From assembly GCA_963713815.1 (NCBI GenBank), contig CAVQNH010000002.1, positions 21,260-85,259 on the forward strand: DNA of 64,000 nucleotides. The letters run 5' to 3'. A model generated the notes under the pieces. It did not search any database. It was not told the origin of the DNA and saw nothing but the letters and a program-made list of their open reading frames with translations. Below are positions 40,711 to 48,783 of this stretch, piece after piece. This stretch comes from RYN-230 sp963713815. Its GTDB lineage: Bacteria > Actinomycetota > Actinomycetes > Streptosporangiales > Streptosporangiaceae. A program made the position numbers and the translations under genes. The number at the start of each line of letters is the position of its first letter. Position 1 is the stretch's first letter.

Positions 40711-40898
40711 TCAGGGCAGGCCGGCCACCCGCTGCGGGAAGCGGTGCTGGCCGTAAGTCCGCCCGAGGGATCTCACCACAGCGCGCCCGGCATCCCGGGG
40801 CCGCTGGAGCGCACCGCGACCGGACCGGTCAGCGGGATGCGGGCCACCTGCCCGGCGCCGCGCGGTGAGCCGCCAGCAACGCGTCAGGAGACCGCGTC

Positions 40899-41114
40899 GT
40901 GTACGACATGTATCCGTGGAATCAGCCTCCCGCTGACCATGACCCGGCCGGCCATTCCCCCCGGCCCGGTGCGGACCGCCGGGCCGCCCAGCCCCCCAGG
41001 ACCGGCCGTCCGGCTCCCGCCACTTCCGCCACTGCTCCTGCCACCCGGGCCCTTCAGATGGCCCTGGACCGGCGTGATAACGGCGGACAGTCAGCGGCCG
41101 CAGCCGGCCAGTAA
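40899..41114 (+). CDS. Small Pro/Ala-rich protein of unknown function
   Basis: GTG 40899 with AGGAG eight bases upstream opens a 71-residue ORF starting MYDMYPWNQPPADHD, then a Pro/Ala/Arg-rich middle and LQMALDRRDNGGQSAAAAGQ. Aromatic N-terminal and polar C-terminal ends around a disordered middle look like a real small actinobacterial protein, but I cannot name a family. It ends 9 bases before leuB and probably shares its transcript. Confidence 0.5.
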   Translation: MYDMYPWNQPPADHDPAGHSPRPGADRRAAQPPRTGRPAPATSATAPATRALQMALDRRDNGGQSAAAAGQ

Positions 41115-41123
41115 GGTACGCGC

Positions 41124-42170
41124 ATGGCATCTTCAGCGATCAAGCTCGCCGTCATCGGCGGGGACGGTATTGGCCCAGAGGTCGTGGCCGAGGCGCTCAA
41201 GGTCCTCCAGGCCGCGAACGTGGGCATTGACGACACCACCTACGACCTCGGCGCCCAGCGGTGGCACCGCACCGGGGAAACACTGCCCGATTCGGTGCTG
41301 GGGGAGATCCGGTCCCAGGACGCGATCCTGCTCGGCGCGGTCGGCGACCCGACCGTGCCCAGCGGCGTGCTGGAGCGGGGCCTGCTCCTGCGGCTGCGCT
41401 TCGAGCTTGACCAGTACGTCAACCTGCGCCCGGTCCGGCTCTACCCGGGTGTGCTCACCCCGCTGGCCAGCGTCCGGCCCGAGTCCATCGACATGCTGGT
41501 GGTCCGGGAAGGCACCGAGGGCCCCTACACCGGAGCCGGCGGCGTGCTGCGCAAGGGAACGCCCGAGGAGGTGGCCACCCAGGAGAGCCTGAACACGGCG
41601 TTCGGGGTGCGGCGGGTGGTCCGGTACGCGTTCGAGCGGGCCGCCGAGCGGCCCGCCCAGAAACTGACCCTGGTGCACAAGACGAACGTGCTCGCCTACG
41701 CCGGGGACCTGTGGCAGCGCACCGTCGAGGCGCTGGCCAAGGAGTTCAGCTCGATCGCGGTGGACTACTGCCACGTCGACGCCGCCTCGATGTTCTTCGT
41801 CAGCCAGCCGGACCGCTTCGACGTGGTGGTGACCGACAACCTCTTCGGTGACATCCTCACCGACCTGGGGGCGGCGGTGGCCGGGGGTATCGGGCTCGCC
41901 GCGAGCGGGAACATCAACCCTGAGCGGAGTGCCCCGAGCATGTTCGAGCCGGTGCACGGCAGCGCGCCGGACATTGCCGGCAAGCAGAAGGCCGACCCGA
42001 CCGCGGCCATCCTGTCCGCGGCCATGCTGTGCGACCACCTGGGCCTGGCCACCGAGGCGTCCCGCATCGAGCAGGCCGTGGCCGACGACCTGGTCGAGCG
42101 GCAGGGAGCCTGGGCGGCGCGGGTCACTCCCGAGATCGGCGACGACATCGCCGCGCGGGTAGCCGGATAG
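41124..42170 (+). CDS. leuB: 3-isopropylmalate dehydrogenase
   Basis: This 348-residue NAD-dependent enzyme oxidises 3-isopropylmalate in leucine synthesis and can also act on 3-methylmalate in the citramalate route. It has KLAVIGGDGIGPEV, the substrate-binding RFELDQYVNLRPVRLYPG, VREGTEGPYTG, HKTNVLAYAGDLWQRTV and the metal-binding DNLFGDILTDLGAAVAGGIGLA. ATG 41124 gives the normal start. The neighbouring ilvE and cimA support a branched-chain role. Confidence 0.95.
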   Translation: MASSAIKLAVIGGDGIGPEVVAEALKVLQAANVGIDDTTYDLGAQRWHRTGETLPDSVLGEIRSQDAILLGAVGDPTVPSGVLERGLLLRLRFELDQYVNLRPVRLYPGVLTPLASVRPESIDMLVVREGTEGPYTGAGGVLRKGTPEEVATQESLNTAFGVRRVVRYAFERAAERPAQKLTLVHKTNVLAYAGDLWQRTVEALAKEFSSIAVDYCHVDAASMFFVSQPDRFDVVVTDNLFGDILTDLGAAVAGGIGLAASGNINPERSAPSMFEPVHGSAPDIAGKQKADPTAAILSAAMLCDHLGLATEASRIEQAVADDLVERQGAWAARVTPEIGDDIAARVAG

Positions 42171-42273
42171 GTCCGCAGGCCGACCCGGCCGCGGCTCCGT
42201 GTAGCGCGCCAGCAGCGCGCGGCGATGAGAAGACAACGAGATAACCACACTGGTCACAACGAAGGACCCAGTC

Positions 42274-43389
42274 ATGACGGCAAGCCCGAGCACCGAGATC
42301 GCTTTCGACGTCCGCGCCAGCGCCGATCCCGTTCCGACGGCGGAACGCGAGCGTGTCCTGGCGAGCCCGGGGTTCGGCGAGGTATTCACGGACCACATGG
42401 TCACGCTGCAGTGGACGCAGGAGCGGGGCTGGCATGACGGCCTGCTGCAGCCCTACGGGCCGCTCATGCTGGAGCCGGCCACCGCGGTGTTCCACTACGC
42501 CCAGGAGATCTTCGAAGGGCTGAAGGCCTACCGCCAGGGCGGCGGCCCGATCGTGGCGTTCCGGCCCAGCGCCAACGCGGCCCGGTTCAAGCGGTCCGCG
42601 ACCCGGCTGGCCATGCCGGAACTGCCCGAGGCGGCGTTCCTGCGCTCTATCGAGCTCCTGGTCAGCCAGGACCGGGACTGGGTCCCCACGGCCGAAGGGC
42701 ACAGCCTCTACCTGCGGCCCTTCATGATCGCCACCCAGCGGGGGCTGGGCGTGAACCATCCCTCGTCTTCCTACCAGTACACGGTGATCGCGTCGCCGGC
42801 CGCGGCGTACTTCAAGGGCGGGGTCCGCCCGGTCTCGGTCTGGCTGTCCGAGGACTACACCCGCGCCGCGCCGGGTGGCACCGGCGAGGCGAAGTGCGGC
42901 GGCAACTACGCGGCCGCCTTCGCCGGGCAGATCCAGGCCGTCCAGAGCGGCTGTGACCAGGTGGTCTGGCTGGACGCGGTCGAGCGACGGTGGGTCGAGG
43001 AAATGGGCGGGATGAACCTGTTCTTCGTCTACGGGACCGGCCCGGACGCCCGGATCATGACCCCGGCCCTGACCGGGACCATGCTGCCCGGCATCACCCG
43101 CGAGTCGCTGCTGACCCTCGGCCCGGATCTGGGCTTCCGTACCGAAGAAGGCAAGATCTCCGCCGACCAGTGGCGGGAGGAATGCGCCTCCGGCGAGCTC
43201 ACCGAAGTGTTCGCCTGCGGTACCGCCGCCGTGATCACCCCGGTGGGGAAGGTCAAGAGCGCCAGCGGCGAGTGGATGATCGGCGACGGCACCCCGGGCC
43301 CGGTCACCATGCGCCTGCGCGAGGAGCTGGTCGGCATCCAGTACGGCCAGCTCCCCGACCCGCACGGCTGGGTCCACAAGATCTGCTGA
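42274..43389 (+). CDS. ilvE: Branched-chain amino acid aminotransferase
   Basis: This 371-residue fold-IV PLP enzyme performs the last transamination to Val, Leu and Ile. The PLP lysine is Lys207 in TGEAKCGGNYAAAF. Other family blocks are FHYAQEIFEGLKAYRQ, LYLRPFMIATQRGLGV, VEEMGGMNLFFVYG and FACGTAAVITPVGKVKS. ATG 42274 starts the standard protein. The 103-base gap from leuB has no clear terminator. Confidence 0.96.
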   Translation: MTASPSTEIAFDVRASADPVPTAERERVLASPGFGEVFTDHMVTLQWTQERGWHDGLLQPYGPLMLEPATAVFHYAQEIFEGLKAYRQGGGPIVAFRPSANAARFKRSATRLAMPELPEAAFLRSIELLVSQDRDWVPTAEGHSLYLRPFMIATQRGLGVNHPSSSYQYTVIASPAAAYFKGGVRPVSVWLSEDYTRAAPGGTGEAKCGGNYAAAFAGQIQAVQSGCDQVVWLDAVERRWVEEMGGMNLFFVYGTGPDARIMTPALTGTMLPGITRESLLTLGPDLGFRTEEGKISADQWREECASGELTEVFACGTAAVITPVGKVKSASGEWMIGDGTPGPVTMRLREELVGIQYGQLPDPHGWVHKIC

Positions 43390-43450
43390 GCGAGCGGGTG
43401 CAGCACTCGCGTGAGGCATCCGGATACGCACCCCGGCCGGGTCATGCGGG

Positions 43451-43500
43451 CACCCCGGCCGGGGCGTTGAGGCGCGAGGACTGAGCCAGGTGTGTAAGAC
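43451..43500 (+). promoter_or_regulatory. Region of ilvE terminator and cimA leader promoter
   Basis: Two palindromic copies of CCCCGGCCGGG-type sequence (about 43423-43464) can form the ilvE terminator. TAAGAC at 43495-43500 is a reasonable -10 for the leader ORF at 43508, only 7 bases downstream. I find no good -35 at standard spacing. Confidence 0.4.
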
Positions 43501-43507
43501 TGGGTGC

Positions 43508-43552
43508 ATGACGTCCGGCCGCATCATTATCGGCAGGCGCGTCGGCACCTAG
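43508..43552 (+). CDS. cimA attenuator leader peptide (Ile-Ile-Ile)
   Basis: ATG 43508 opens the 14-residue ORF MTSGRIIIGRRVGT with three consecutive isoleucine codons (ATC ATT ATC). It lies close to a -10, so it is probably leaderless, and is followed by a terminator ahead of cimA. Citramalate synthase commits carbon to isoleucine, so Ile codons are exactly what an attenuator would sense. Confidence 0.85.
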   Translation: MTSGRIIIGRRVGT

Positions 43553-43630
43553 CAGGGCCCGCCTCACGGCTGGCAGCCCGCACAAGCCGACGCGCAGACC
43601 TCTCGCATGCCGCGAGGGGTCTTTTGTTTT
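43537..43630 (+). terminator. cimA attenuator: long-range stem and rho-independent terminator
   Basis: GCGCGTCGGC (43537-43546, inside the leader ORF) pairs perfectly with GCCGACGCGC (43586-43595). The terminator follows at once: GACC-T-CTCGC (43597-43606) with GCGAG-G-GGTC (43612-43621), then TTTTGTTTT. A ribosome stalled on the Ile codons or finishing the ORF would change which stem forms. Confidence 0.85.
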
Positions 43631-43703
43631 GCGGGCACCCAGGTACACCGGCATCCACCCACAAGCGCGGCCCCACCGCCGCACGACAGAGACGGACGAG
43701 GTC

Positions 43704-45413
43704 ATGGCCCAGAGGCCCGACGATGTGTTCCACGTCTACGACACCACGCTCCGCGACGGTGCCCAGCAGGAAGGGCTGACCCTGACCGTCGCCGACAAGC
43801 TGGCTATCGCCCGCCGTCTCGACGAGTTCGGCGTTGGCTTCATCGAGGGTGGCTGGCCCGGGGCGATCCCCAAGGACACCGAGTTCTTCCAGCGGGCCCG
43901 CACCGAATTGGACCTCAGGCACGCGCAGCTTGCCGCGTTCGGCGCGACCCGCCGGCCCGGCCTGCAGGCGGCCGACGACCCACAGGTCGCCGCTCTGCGC
44001 GAGTCCGGGGCGCCGGTCGTGACTCTTGTCGCCAAGAGTCACGACCGGCACGTCCGGCTGGCCCTGCGCACGACGCTGGACGAGAACCTGGCCATGATCC
44101 GCGACACGGTCAGCCACCTGCGGGCCGAAGGGCAGCGGGTGTTCCTGGACGCGGAGCACTTCTTCGACGGGTACCGCTCCGACCCGGCCTACGCGCTCGA
44201 GGTGGTCCGGGTCGCCGCGGAGGCGGGCGCGGACGTGGTCGCGCTCTGCGACACGAACGGCGGCATGCTCCCCGGCGAGCTCGGCGACGTGGTGACCGCG
44301 GTCGCCGCCGTGACGGGTGCCCGGCTCGGCATCCACTGCCACGACGACACCGCCTGCGCCGTGGCGAACAGCCTGGTCGCGGTGGACGCCGGCGTGACCC
44401 ACGTGCAGGGCTGCGCCAACGGCTACGGGGAGCGGGCCGGCAACGCCAACCTGTTCAGCGTGGTCGCCGGGCTCCAGCTGAAGAAGGGCCAGGTCGTGCT
44501 GCCGGAGGGCTGCGTGGCCGAGATGAGCCGGGTGGCCCACGCCATCAGCGAGGTCACCAACGTCACCCCCAGCACCCACCAGCCGTACGTCGGGTTCTCG
44601 GCCTTCGCGCACAAGGCCGGCCTGCACGCGTCGGCGGTCAAGGTGGACCCCATGCTCTACCAGCACATCGACCCGGCGGTGGTCGGCAACGACATGCGGA
44701 TGCTGGTCTCGGACATGGCCGGCCGTGCCTCGGTCGAGATCAAGGGCAAGCAGCTCGGCTACGACCTGTCCGGTGACAAGGACACTGTCGGCCGGGTGGT
44801 CGGCCGGGTCAAGGAACTGGAGGCGCGCGGATACACCTTCGAGGCCGCCGACGCGTCCTTCGAGCTGCTGCTGCGTGACGAGCTGGCGGGCGAGCGGCAG
44901 CGCCACTTCCAGGTCGAATCCTGGCGGGTCATCGTGGAGCAGCGGGCCGGCGGCGAGGTGGTCAGCGAGGCCACCGTGAAGCTGCACGCCAAGGGTGAGC
45001 GGATCGTGGCCACCGGCGAGGGCAACGGGCCCGTCAACTCGCTGGACAAGGCCCTGCGGGTCGGCCTGGAGGGGCTCTACCCGGAGCTGGCCATGCTGGA
45101 ACTGGCCGACTACAAGGTGCGCATCCTGGAGGGCTCGCACGGGACCGGCGCGGTCACCCGGGTGCTCATCGAGTCCAGCGACGGCACCGGCGCGGCCGAC
45201 GGGACCTGGAGCACGGTGGGCGTGGACGAGAACATCATCGCCGCGTCCTGGCACGCCCTCGAGGAAGCCGTGACTTACGCGCTGCTGCGGGCGGGCCACC
45301 AGCCCTCACGCCCGCGGCGAGTGAGCTGCCCGGTGACCCGCCCGCGTGCGGGCGGGTCACCGCGGCCGGGCATGAGCTCACCGCGAAACCATACCCTTGC
45401 GCTCTGTTACTAG
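43704..45413 (+). CDS. cimA: (R)-citramalate synthase
   Basis: This protein joins pyruvate and acetyl-CoA to citramalate, giving a threonine-independent path to isoleucine. The HMGL-like TIM barrel has VYDTTLRDGAQQEG, metal-binding GIHCHDDTACAVA and GCANGYGERAGNANL. The C-terminal LeuA dimer/allosteric domain runs from about 420. ATG 43704 after GACGAGG is chosen. The last ~30 residues (from PSRPRRVS) look unnatural and are encoded by a strong hairpin. Removing one C near 45312 would end the protein as HQPSARGE at a TGA at 45321-45323. Its leader peptide contains Ile-Ile-Ile. Confidence 0.92.
   Translation: MAQRPDDVFHVYDTTLRDGAQQEGLTLTVADKLAIARRLDEFGVGFIEGGWPGAIPKDTEFFQRARTELDLRHAQLAAFGATRRPGLQAADDPQVAALRESGAPVVTLVAKSHDRHVRLALRTTLDENLAMIRDTVSHLRAEGQRVFLDAEHFFDGYRSDPAYALEVVRVAAEAGADVVALCDTNGGMLPGELGDVVTAVAAVTGARLGIHCHDDTACAVANSLVAVDAGVTHVQGCANGYGERAGNANLFSVVAGLQLKKGQVVLPEGCVAEMSRVAHAISEVTNVTPSTHQPYVGFSAFAHKAGLHASAVKVDPMLYQHIDPAVVGNDMRMLVSDMAGRASVEIKGKQLGYDLSGDKDTVGRVVGRVKELEARGYTFEAADASFELLLRDELAGERQRHFQVESWRVIVEQRAGGEVVSEATVKLHAKGERIVATGEGNGPVNSLDKALRVGLEGLYPELAMLELADYKVRILEGSHGTGAVTRVLIESSDGTGAADGTWSTVGVDENIIAASWHALEEAVTYALLRAGHQPSRPRRVSCPVTRPRAGGSPRPGMSSPRNHTLALCY
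45332..45361 (+). terminator. Perfect 14-bp hairpin at the end of cimA
   Basis: GGTGACCCGCCCGC and GCGGGCGGGTCACC are exact inverse copies separated by two bases. The hairpin lies inside the last codons of the cimA frame as read, which is unusual, and would directly follow an alternative TGA at about 45321. It is probably the cimA terminator. Confidence 0.7.
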
Positions 45414-45557
45414 AACCGGACTTGCCGGTATTGTTCGGGCATAAGCCTCCGTACTTACGGCAGAGCTCCAGACCCCGGCTCATCGCCAGCCAGTAGCTAC
45501 CAGGCCGCTGTCAGCGTTGCCCGGGTCACCCCTGGCCGGGATGCGTCGCCTGGCGAG

Positions 45558-46803
45558 TTGCGCTGCGCGCGGGCCGCCGTGCTGGCCTACTTCGTGATCC
45601 TCGGCCTGGCCGAGGGCATCTGGGTCGCCCGGATCCCCGGCGTCAAGGTCCGGCTGCACCTCACCGACGGGCTGCTCGGCCTGTCCCTGCCGGTGGGCCC
45701 CGCCGGGCTGGTCGCGGTGATGCCGCTGGCAGGCCGGCTGGCGGACCGGTTCGGCAGCGCCCGGCTGTGCCGGCTGGCCGGGCTGGCCGTCGCGGTCCTG
45801 CCGCTGGCCTTGTGGACGGCCGGCACCTTACGCCGCGGTCATCGGCGCACTGCTGGCCTTCGGCTTCACCGGCGGCCTGATGAGCGTGGGCCTGGGCGCG
45901 CAGGGTGTCCAGATGGAGCAGGCCTACGGGCGGCCGCTGATGGCCTCGTTCTACGCGTCCTTCAGCGTGGGCGGGCTGGCCGGGGCCGTCCTGGGCGGAC
46001 TGCTGGCCTGGCTCGGGGCCGGGCCGGCCGCGGTCCCTCGCCATCGCCGCTGGCTGGCAGCGGCCACCGTCGCTGATCGCCGGGCGCTGGCTGCTCGGCG
46101 ACCCCGCCGGGCCGGAAGGCCGCTGACCGCGCCGCCGCGGCCCCGCCAGGCCGGCCGGTGCTGCCTCCGGATCCCCGGCCGGCGCGGCCCGCGATACCGC
46201 GCCCGGGCCCGGCGAGGCAGAGGCCGCGGATGGCGGCGGGACCCGGGCTCGTCGCGGCTGATAGCACTCGGCCTGCTCGCCCTGTGCTCCCTGATCGCTG
46301 AGGGTGCGGCGGCCAACTGGAGCGGCCTCTACCTGCGGGACGACCTGGGTGCCCAGCGGGGGTATCGCGGCCGCCGGGTTCGCGGCCTTCTCCCTCGCGA
46401 TGGCGGCGGGGCGGCTGGCCGGCGATCGGCTGGCCGCCCGGTACGGTCCCGCGGGTACGGTCCGCCGGTGCGGCCTGCTCGCCGTCGGCCGGGCTGGCTT
46501 CGGCGTTGCTCAGTCACGGCCCGCTCGGTGCGGTCATCGGGTTCGCCGCTCAGCGGCGCCGGCTTCTCCTGCACGATCCCGCAGTTGTTCTCGGCGGCCG
46601 GACGGGTCGACCCGGACCGCCCGGGCGGGGACATCGCCCGGGTGGCGGGCCTCGGCTATCTGGGCCTGGTCGGCGGCCCGGCGCTGATCGGCGGGTGCGC
46701 GAGCCTGGCCGGGCTGCCGGCCGCGCTGGGCCTGGCGGCCGTGCTCGGGCTCGGCGTCGCGCGCTGCGCGGCCGGGGTCCTGGAAGGCCCGTGCCGGCGC
46801 TGA
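45558..46803 (+). pseudogene. MFS transporter, multiply frameshifted
   Basis: Membrane-transporter sequence runs the whole length but over three frames. RAAVLAYFVILGLAEGIWVARIPGVK and GLVAVMPLAGRLADRFGSARL lie in the first, and GFTGGLMSVGLGAQGVQMEQAYGRPLMASFYASFSVGG in the second. Then come LIALGLLALCSLIAEGAAANWSGLYLRDD, GGIAAAGFAAFSLAMAAGRLAGDRLAARYG and SGAGFSCTIPQLFSAAGRVD...GLVGGPALIGG. At least four single-base changes separate them (near 45828, 46035, 46360 and 46500). It resembles YbjJ-type major-facilitator proteins. Either the gene is dead or the sequence is poor here. The substrate is unknown. Confidence 0.75.
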
Positions 46804-46841
46804 CCGTTCCGCTCTCGACCCGGCAGGGGTCAGCGGAACGG
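46804..46841. terminator. Bidirectional terminator between MFS and SDR genes
   Basis: CCGTTCCGCT (46804-46813) pairs perfectly with AGCGGAACGG (46832-46841), with an inner GACCC/GGGTC stem. It starts right after the MFS stop and covers the SDR stop on the other strand. Confidence 0.8.
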
Positions 46842-47538
46842 ATCCTGCCCGACCGGCCGGATCATGATCTCGCTGACGTCCACCCCGGCGGGCTGGGCCA
46901 CCGCGTACATCACGGCGGCGGCGACGTCGGCGGGCGCCAGCTTGGGGTCGGCCTGCCGTCCCGGGCCGGCCGGCCCGGCGTCGGTCAGGCCGGGCTGGAT
47001 CAGGGTGACCCGGACGCCCGTGCCCACGCACTCGGCGCGGATGCTGGCCGCCAGCGCGCCCACCGCCCACTTGGTGGCCGAGTACAGGCTCCCGGGCCGG
47101 GTCACGCGCCCGGCCACCGACCCGGTCAGCAGGAGATGGCCGCCGGACCGGGCCAGCACCGGCAGGACGGCGCGGGCGGTCAGCGCGGTCCCGAGCACGT
47201 TCGTGGCCACCAGCCCGTGCCACTCGAGCCGGGGGCAGGCCGTCGTGACCCAGGAACGAGGTCGGCGCGGACCAGCCCGCGTTGGCGAAGACCACGTCGA
47301 GCCGGCCCAGGGTGCCGAGTACCTCGCTGACCAGGGCGAGCAGCTGATCCCAGTCGGACACGTCGCAGCCCGCCGCCAGGGCGCGCGGCGGGCCGCCGAG
47401 TTCCGCGGCCAGGTCCCGCAGCGGGCCCGGCCGGCGGCCGCTGAGCGCCACCCGGTACCCGGCCCGGGCCGCGGCCCGGGCGGTGGCCGCGCCGATGCCC
47501 CCCGACGCCCCGGTGATGAGGAAGACTGGATCCGGCAC
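46830..47538 (-). CDS. Short-chain dehydrogenase/reductase, with one frame change
   Basis: The upstream frame starts MPDPVFLITGASGGIGAATARAAARAGYRVALSGRR, the NAD(P)-binding TGxxxGIG motif, and continues through LDVVFANAGWSAP. Near 47232 an extra C (CCCCC instead of CCCC on the minus strand) shifts it. The next frame continues LEWHGLVATNVLGTALTARAVLPVL, then the catalytic Ser and Tyr-x-x-x-Lys in LLTGSVAGRV and LYSATKWAV, ending VSEIMIRPVGQDPF. The rejoined protein is about 235 residues, a classical SDR size. The substrate cannot be deduced. It is convergent with the MFS gene. Confidence 0.85.
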
Positions 47539-47600
47539 CGGGCCAGGCTAAGGCCTGTCCCGCGGACGGTGGGCCCGCGGTTTCCCGTACGGTGGGACTC

Positions 47601-47846
47601 ATGGATGACAAGCAGATCATGGGCCACATCGACGAGCTGATCCAGACCGAGCACGAGCTCCGCGCGCAGGTCGCCAGCGGAAAGCTGCCCAGCGCCGAGG
47701 AGCAGGCCCGGCTCCGCTCGGTGGAGGAGTCCCTCGACCAGTGCTGGGACCTGCTCCGCCAGCGCCGGGCTCGCCGTGAGTTCGGCGAGGACCCGGCCGA
47801 GAGCGCCTCCCGCCCCGCGTCCGAGGTCGAGGGGTACCTGCAGTAG
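47601..47846 (+). CDS. DUF2630 family protein
   Basis: This 81-residue acidic protein reads DDKQIMGHIDELIQTEHELRAQ, then EEQARLRSVEESLDQCWDLLRQRRARREFGEDP, the pattern of DUF2630. It is predicted mostly helical, with no signal or membrane segment. The family is widespread in actinobacteria and has no established function. It stands alone between the divergent SDR gene and the FAH-family gene. Confidence 0.85.
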   Translation: MDDKQIMGHIDELIQTEHELRAQVASGKLPSAEEQARLRSVEESLDQCWDLLRQRRARREFGEDPAESASRPASEVEGYLQ

Positions 47847-47951
47847 CCCGTCCGGGACCGTTGCCGGGCCTGGGCCGCCGGGCGCGCTCAGTAGGCTCTG
47901 AAAGAGCCCGGGGCGAGCCTGGGCCGTGACTTCCATCGAAGAGGTTGAGCG

Positions 47952-48783
47952 GTGCGCATCGCGAGATTTGCCAAGGGCGGCGAGGTCGCATACGGGGTGG
48001 TCGGGGAGGCCCAGGCGGATGGGGCCGGTGCGGCCCGTCCCGGGGCCGGGGCGGCGGGGCTGAGCGTCGTCGCCGAGCTGCGGGGGCACCCGTTCAGTCC
48101 CGGCAAGGGAGGCGTCCAGTTCACCGGGGCGACCTTTCCCGCTGGACGACGTGCGGCTGCTGGCCCCGGTCCTGCCGAGCAAGGTGGTGGCGGTCGGCGG
48201 CAACTACGCCGATCACGCCCGCGAGATGGGCGCTGAGCCTGCCGCGGAGCCGGTCCTGTTCCTCAAGCCGTCCACCGCGGTCGTCGGGCACGGGGACCAG
48301 ATCGCCTACCCGGTCAAGCTGACCCAGCGGGTGGACTACGAGGGCGAGCTGGCGGTGATCATCGGGAGGCTCTGCCGCGAGGTTCCCGCGGCCCAGGCGG
48401 GCGAGGTCATCTTCGGCTACACCTGCGCCAACGACGTGACCGCCCGCGACCTGCAGGCCCGGGACGGCCAGTGGACCCGGGCCAAGGGGTTCGACACGTT
48501 CTGCCCGCTGGGCCCCTGGATCGAGACCGACGCCGACCCCGCCGACCTCCAGCTCACCACCGAGGTGAACGGCGAAGTCCGCCAGCAGGCGCGCACCTCG
48601 CAGCTGCTGTACGACGTGCCCGCGCTGGTCGAGTACGTCAGCACCGTGATGACCCTGCTGCCCGGCGATGTGCTGCTGACCGGCACCCCGGCGGGCGTCG
48701 GGCCCCTGGAGGACGGAGACGAAGTGTCCGTGACCATCGAGAACGTCGGGTCGCTGCACAACACGGTGGTGAACCGTGACTGA
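47952..48783 (+). CDS. Fumarylacetoacetate hydrolase-family protein, with one frame change
   Basis: The first frame (GTG 47952) gives MRIARFAKGGEVAYGVV and runs to PFSPGKGGVQFTGATFP. An extra C near 48139 (TTTCCCGCTGG) then shifts it. The second frame gives LDDVRLLAPVLPSKVVAVGGNYADHAREMG, then the metal-site acids in RVDYEGELAVIIG, ARDLQARDGQWTRAKGFDTFCPLGPW, and GDVLLTGTPAGVGPLEDGD. Rejoined length is near 275 residues. Members hydrolyse or decarboxylate acylpyruvate-type diacids; the exact substrate is unknown. It overlaps gltX by 8 bases, a frequent actinobacterial pairing. Confidence 0.85.
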
